Of a stretch of 64,000 nucleotides of DNA, positions 60,901-64,000 are shown piece after piece; positions within the stretch are counted from its first letter, which is position 1; every line of letters begins with the position of its first letter. Source of the DNA: Pyricularia pennisetigena (lineage: Eukaryota > Ascomycota > Sordariomycetes > Magnaporthales > Pyriculariaceae). Position numbers and translations under genes: made by a program. Where the stretch lies: positions 7,229,126 to 7,293,125 of the forward strand of contig NC_043741.1 in the NCBI RefSeq assembly GCF_004337985.1. The letters run 5' to 3'. The notes beneath the pieces were generated by a model. That model was given only the letters and a program-made list of their open reading frames with translations, was not told the origin of the DNA and did not search any database.

Positions 60901-61241
60901 ATAACCTTTTCTGCGTTATTATCGAAATTATCCTCGTTAAAATGAAAATAGGCCCGGGTTCCTGTAAAAAATCTTTACAGGGTACCTGGGGTATTATTAT
61001 AGGGTAATAGTAAAAAATATCTAATATAATTTCTATTAATTCGATTAATTTATTCGGTTATTCGTTCCTGGAATTGTCGAATTTTTATTTGGAACGTCGC
61101 GATTATTTAACGCAAAGCGTTAACGTTAGCCGGGGCGTTAATAGTAAAAAGGGTTTAAAAAATGGTTTTATTGGAAAACATTATTTCGGCGATATTATTC
61201 GGTATATTTTAAGGTAAAATATTAAACAAAAGCAATAAAAA

Positions 61242-61684
61242 TGTTACGATTAAGGTATCGGGTAACCTGTTTTTAAGGTAAAATACAATGGGTTAAAACA
61301 ATTAAGCGTTTGAATTGGGTAATTGGGGTTCCTTAATAATTGGGGTGAAATTATAATCGATTTTTGGGTAGGTAATAAGTTAATTGCTCTTAAATAATCC
61401 TAAGCTAAATCCTATTTATATGGTAATAAACGTGTTTTTAAATAATCCGTTATCCTGGGTGTAATATATATAATATGTTCCATAACCCGCATATTATTTG
61501 TTCTGCTATAATTAATATATAATATATTAATTATATCGTTTTTTTGGCGGTTACGTGGGGTTACGTAATCTTTTATGTAATTTTGTTTCCTGTCGGTCGG
61601 TGTTTTCTCTGGTCGAGTGTCGTTAAGAGGGGTGTGACCCCGCCTGGCCTCATTGGTACCGACCCATCTTGTCTGGTCGTAACA
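61242..61684 (-). repeat. Gypsy G1 5' LTR of copy C
   Basis: 443 bp, TGTTACGATTAAGG to CTGGTCGTAACA; followed by the TGTAA duplication. Confidence 0.85.
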
Positions 61685-62446
61685 TGTAACAATTGGTTAG
61701 AAAACAAAAATAATATAAACTTGATTAAATGAAGCAAAAAATAGACAAATAATATAAGTTTAATATTTCTTTATATAAAAGTATAATAAAAACCGGTGTT
61801 ATAAGTGGGGTCTGCCTTGGACGTCTGTTTATGCACGTATTCCAATCCCTGAGACTTTGGTTTTATTATCGTTAAAATTGGTAAAAATACAAAGGCGCTT
61901 CGATTATAAATTGTATACAAAAATATATATATATATATATTTTGCCTATCCGTTTATATAACTGCTTGTATAATACGGTAGATACACTAAGATCTAGTAT
62001 AACGGCATTTATACGTATACGACCTTCCACGTGCAAAAGTTATAAAATTTGGTAAAAAACCAAAAATAACATAAAAGAAAATCGAAAATTTACAAATTAT
62101 CGAAAAAAACAGTATCGCCATAAATGGATTAAGGGTAGGTGGTATCTAATTCGGCCGTTATAACATATAGAAATATCAATTAAATCGTTGTTAATAGTTT
62201 TATCAAATGCTATATCCAACGTACAAACCGCTTATTTTTACGACTTTTTATTTATTTTTTTATAACGGAGTGTCGGTCGCATAAATGCCGAAAATATCGC
62301 CATAGAGGGCGAAAATCGACAAGTTGTCCTCAGACCTGAACCAGAACGATTTTTGGATGGACCCACAGGTACTTGCAAAGCCGCAATTGAGCCACGAAGT
62401 GGATCAATTGTGGAGCTCTGGGCTCCAGGGATGAGCCCTAAGATTA

Positions 62447-63280
62447 CGCAGGGGTTTAGTCTGAGCACCGAGACTAGCTGGTCCCCACTTTTGGCCAGTC
62501 AGTTTCGCACCAAGTCGATCCCCCCAATGTCGAATTCCTTGCTTAGCTTATTTCACAAGGGGAAGTTGGCGCTCTTGGGTTTTTCAATCGAGAGTCACAC
62601 AAACAGAGCGAGGATTACACATGAAAAATATGGAATAAGACCAGGTTTAAGCGGGATGTTCAACGGTGAAGATATCATGCCGCCCTGAGAAGTCCGTGTT
62701 TAGTGATAATTTTTTTTTTGAAAAGTATACAGATTGTGAAGTAAGGATTACTCGTCGATAGAACTGGATGTTTTCAAAGCATGCGAAAGTGGATTGTAAT
62801 TATTATCTCAAAGCTAAAAGTTACCAACCGGGCACCCGCACAATCGTTGTGGAGTTTCATACAGATTGAGTGAGCAACGTATGAACCAAAATCATTGCCA
62901 TGATGAACTGAGTCATGATCACGCCAAGCTTACCAGGCACAAATATGGTGTCGGACTGCTCTTTGTGTCCCTCCGAGGAGGCTACAATTTTAAAACACAT
63001 GAACTCACAGTCCACCAATCGGCCAGCCCGGCATGCCAGGCTCGGCGCTTACTAGTTTCGGCAAACATCCTGTTGTTTCAATTAGTTTTCAGTGGTGTTT
63101 ATCACTGCCGCTGAATATCTGGGCAAGAAACCGCCTCCTGGAACTTGGAAAGTAGATTAAATCTAGCTTCGTAACTATTATAACTTCTCCTTGCTTTTGC
63201 CTTTTGTCATGTTCTAACCGATGACTTTGCGATCAAACATCAACCTAACCTCTAGATCATTGCATCTTACCACCAATATT
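62447..63280. other. Boundary and upstream region of the diterpene synthase gene
   Basis: The composition returns to normal here. A second E-type terminus relic (TAGTCTGAGCACCGAGACTA, 62458-62477) follows E6. The remainder is presumed promoter. The open stretch 62866-63114 (82 codons) has no motif and is not called. Confidence 0.4.
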
Positions 63281-64000
63281 ATGACGCAGACCAAAACGAC
63301 ATTACACGAGAGCCAGCTCAACCACAAAGCAGTGTTGCTGCTCAAAAATGCTCTGAAAAACTTTGACGACTTTTACGGGGCCGGCTCAATAAGCTGTGCC
63401 ATCTACGATACCGCTTGGGTGTTTTTGGTACCCAAGGAAGCCGCTGGAGAGAGGCGATGGCTCTTCCCAGAGAGTTTCCGAGTCCTCCTTGAAGAGCAGG
63501 ATACCGACGGAAGCTGGGACTCTGCAGGCTCCCAAATCGATGGCATATTAAGCACAGCGGCCGGTCTGCTCAGTCTCATACGCCATGCAAAGGAGCCACT
63601 CCAGATCGCCATCTCCGGAGAGGACTTGCAGCGGCGAATCGAGCGCGCCACAACGTCCCTGAAACGCCAGCTAGATGCTTGGGACGTATCTCTAACTCTG
63701 CACGTGGGCTATGAGATTATCCTACCATCGATGCTCAAGTTGATAAGGAGCGAAGTCCGCGCATCGCTCGTCGAGGGCAGCCTCTTCTTGCCTCTGCTCA
63801 AGGCGTGTTACTTGGACATATTCCCCCGCCGGGACATGGCCGAGGGCAAGTGCTTTGAGATTATACCTTTTACATGGACTGGTTGCAAACAACCGCATAT
63901 CCACCTTTGCCTCGGCTGCCTTCCTGTACGACATGATGCGGATTGCCATCCTCGACCACCAAGCCGACGAGTTCATGGAGGCTGTGGCTGGATCCCGGTT
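63281..64000 (+). pseudogene. Fungal bifunctional-type diterpene synthase (CPS/KS-like), internal domain deleted, frameshifted, truncated by window end
   Basis: ATG at 63281. The N-terminus has ISCAIYDTAWVFLVP and RRWLFPESFRVLLEEQDTDG, then GILSTAAGLLSLIRHAKEPL and ATTSLKRQLDAWD, the conserved start of fungal copalyl-diphosphate/kaurene-type synthases. It continues [14 protein letters not shown] (to about 63754), then without a break [20 protein letters not shown] and [10 protein letters not shown], which in the family lie roughly 400 residues later. The missing middle includes the class II DxDD active site. After an extra A in 63887-63889 the frame changes to [13 protein letters not shown] and DEFMEAVAG, the class I aspartate-rich motif. 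Class II cyclisation is therefore impossible as sequenced. The 3' half lies beyond the window. Family members make the diterpene scaffold for gibberellin-like or other labdane-related products. Confidence 0.75.

Larger units (their letters stand above)
46697..61684 (-). mobile_element. Gypsy family G1, copy C, interrupted by Gypsy D
   Basis: The LTRs are 46697-47139 and 61242-61684, each 443 bp. Flanks are TGTAA on both sides (46692-46696 and 61685-61689), a perfect 5-bp target duplication within E6. Removing Gypsy D (48293-56080) leaves about 7.2 kb, the size of copy B. Gag, ORF2, RT and integrase are colinear with copy B. Confidence 0.85.
43750..62446. mobile_element. Family E element E6, host of two later insertions
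   Basis: The pieces are 43750-44474, 46360-46696 and 61690-62446. Starts TAATCTCAATACTCAG and ends GAGCCCTAAGATTA. After subtracting pogo F2 (with one TA) and Gypsy copy C (with one TGTAA), about 1.81 kb remains, the same as E1 and E5, so the three pieces are one element. Confidence 0.75.

Noticed and set aside
62866..63114. 82-codon ORF upstream of the diterpene synthase
   Set aside because: Odd composition, no motif, and located where the promoter of the synthase gene should be.

Overview
The window looks like a filamentous ascomycete chromosome with a two-compartment layout. Most of it is very AT-rich DNA full of TpA and of TAA/TAG stops inside recognisable transposon proteins, which is the signature of repeat-induced point mutation (RIP). 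A few normal-composition islands carry genes. A small secreted protein at 9217-9474 strongly resembles the AVR-Pii / zinc-finger-fold (ZiF) effectors of the blast fungus, and secreted ADP-ribosyltransferase-like genes are also present. Together these suggest Pyricularia/Magnaporthe or a close relative; this is inference from memory, not a database match.

Layout. 1-6578: a Copia retrotransposon on the minus strand, cut by the window edge, whose 5' LTR contains a solo LTR of the same family and a 1.8-kb TIR element (family E). 6579-10646: AT-rich remnants around the effector gene. 10647-26415: a truncated Gypsy (copy A), inverted pairs of Copia LTRs, a complete Gypsy (copy B, 15196-22433) inside Copia pol, a TA-flanked MITE and a pogo fragment. 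26416-28284: a full E element. 28285-38150: the GC-richer island, with a decayed MAPKKK-like kinase, a secreted protease-like ORF broken by two TGAs, a BAHD-type acyltransferase, a wax-synthase-type acyltransferase, a short-chain dehydrogenase and an intact secreted ADP-ribosyltransferase-like gene. 38150-41280: repeat remnants, a MITE, a 2-bp N gap and a degraded second ADP-ribosyltransferase-like copy. 41281-62446: E5, then a stack of insertions in which E6 holds a pogo/Fot1 element (F2) and Gypsy copy C, and copy C holds another Gypsy (D). Direct repeats CAAAT, TGTAA and TA at the joins order the events. 63281-64000: the 5' end of a fungal diterpene synthase gene.

The two acyltransferases, the dehydrogenase and the diterpene synthase are enzyme types that co-occur in fungal terpenoid clusters. 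They may be remnants of one cluster split by about 27 kb of transposons (inference). All four are broken in this sequence. The diterpene synthase and the BAHD acyltransferase each also lack a large in-frame internal segment holding a catalytic motif. Nearly all frameshifts are single-base insertions, several in short homopolymers, so sequencing error must be excluded before the frameshifts are taken as real decay.

The most unusual transposon feature is that two unrelated Gypsy families (G1: copies A/B/C, and D) both appear to carry an accessory coding region on the strand opposite to pol, between integrase and the 3' LTR. In G1 it reads as a cysteine-patterned, coiled-coil protein conserved between two copies.
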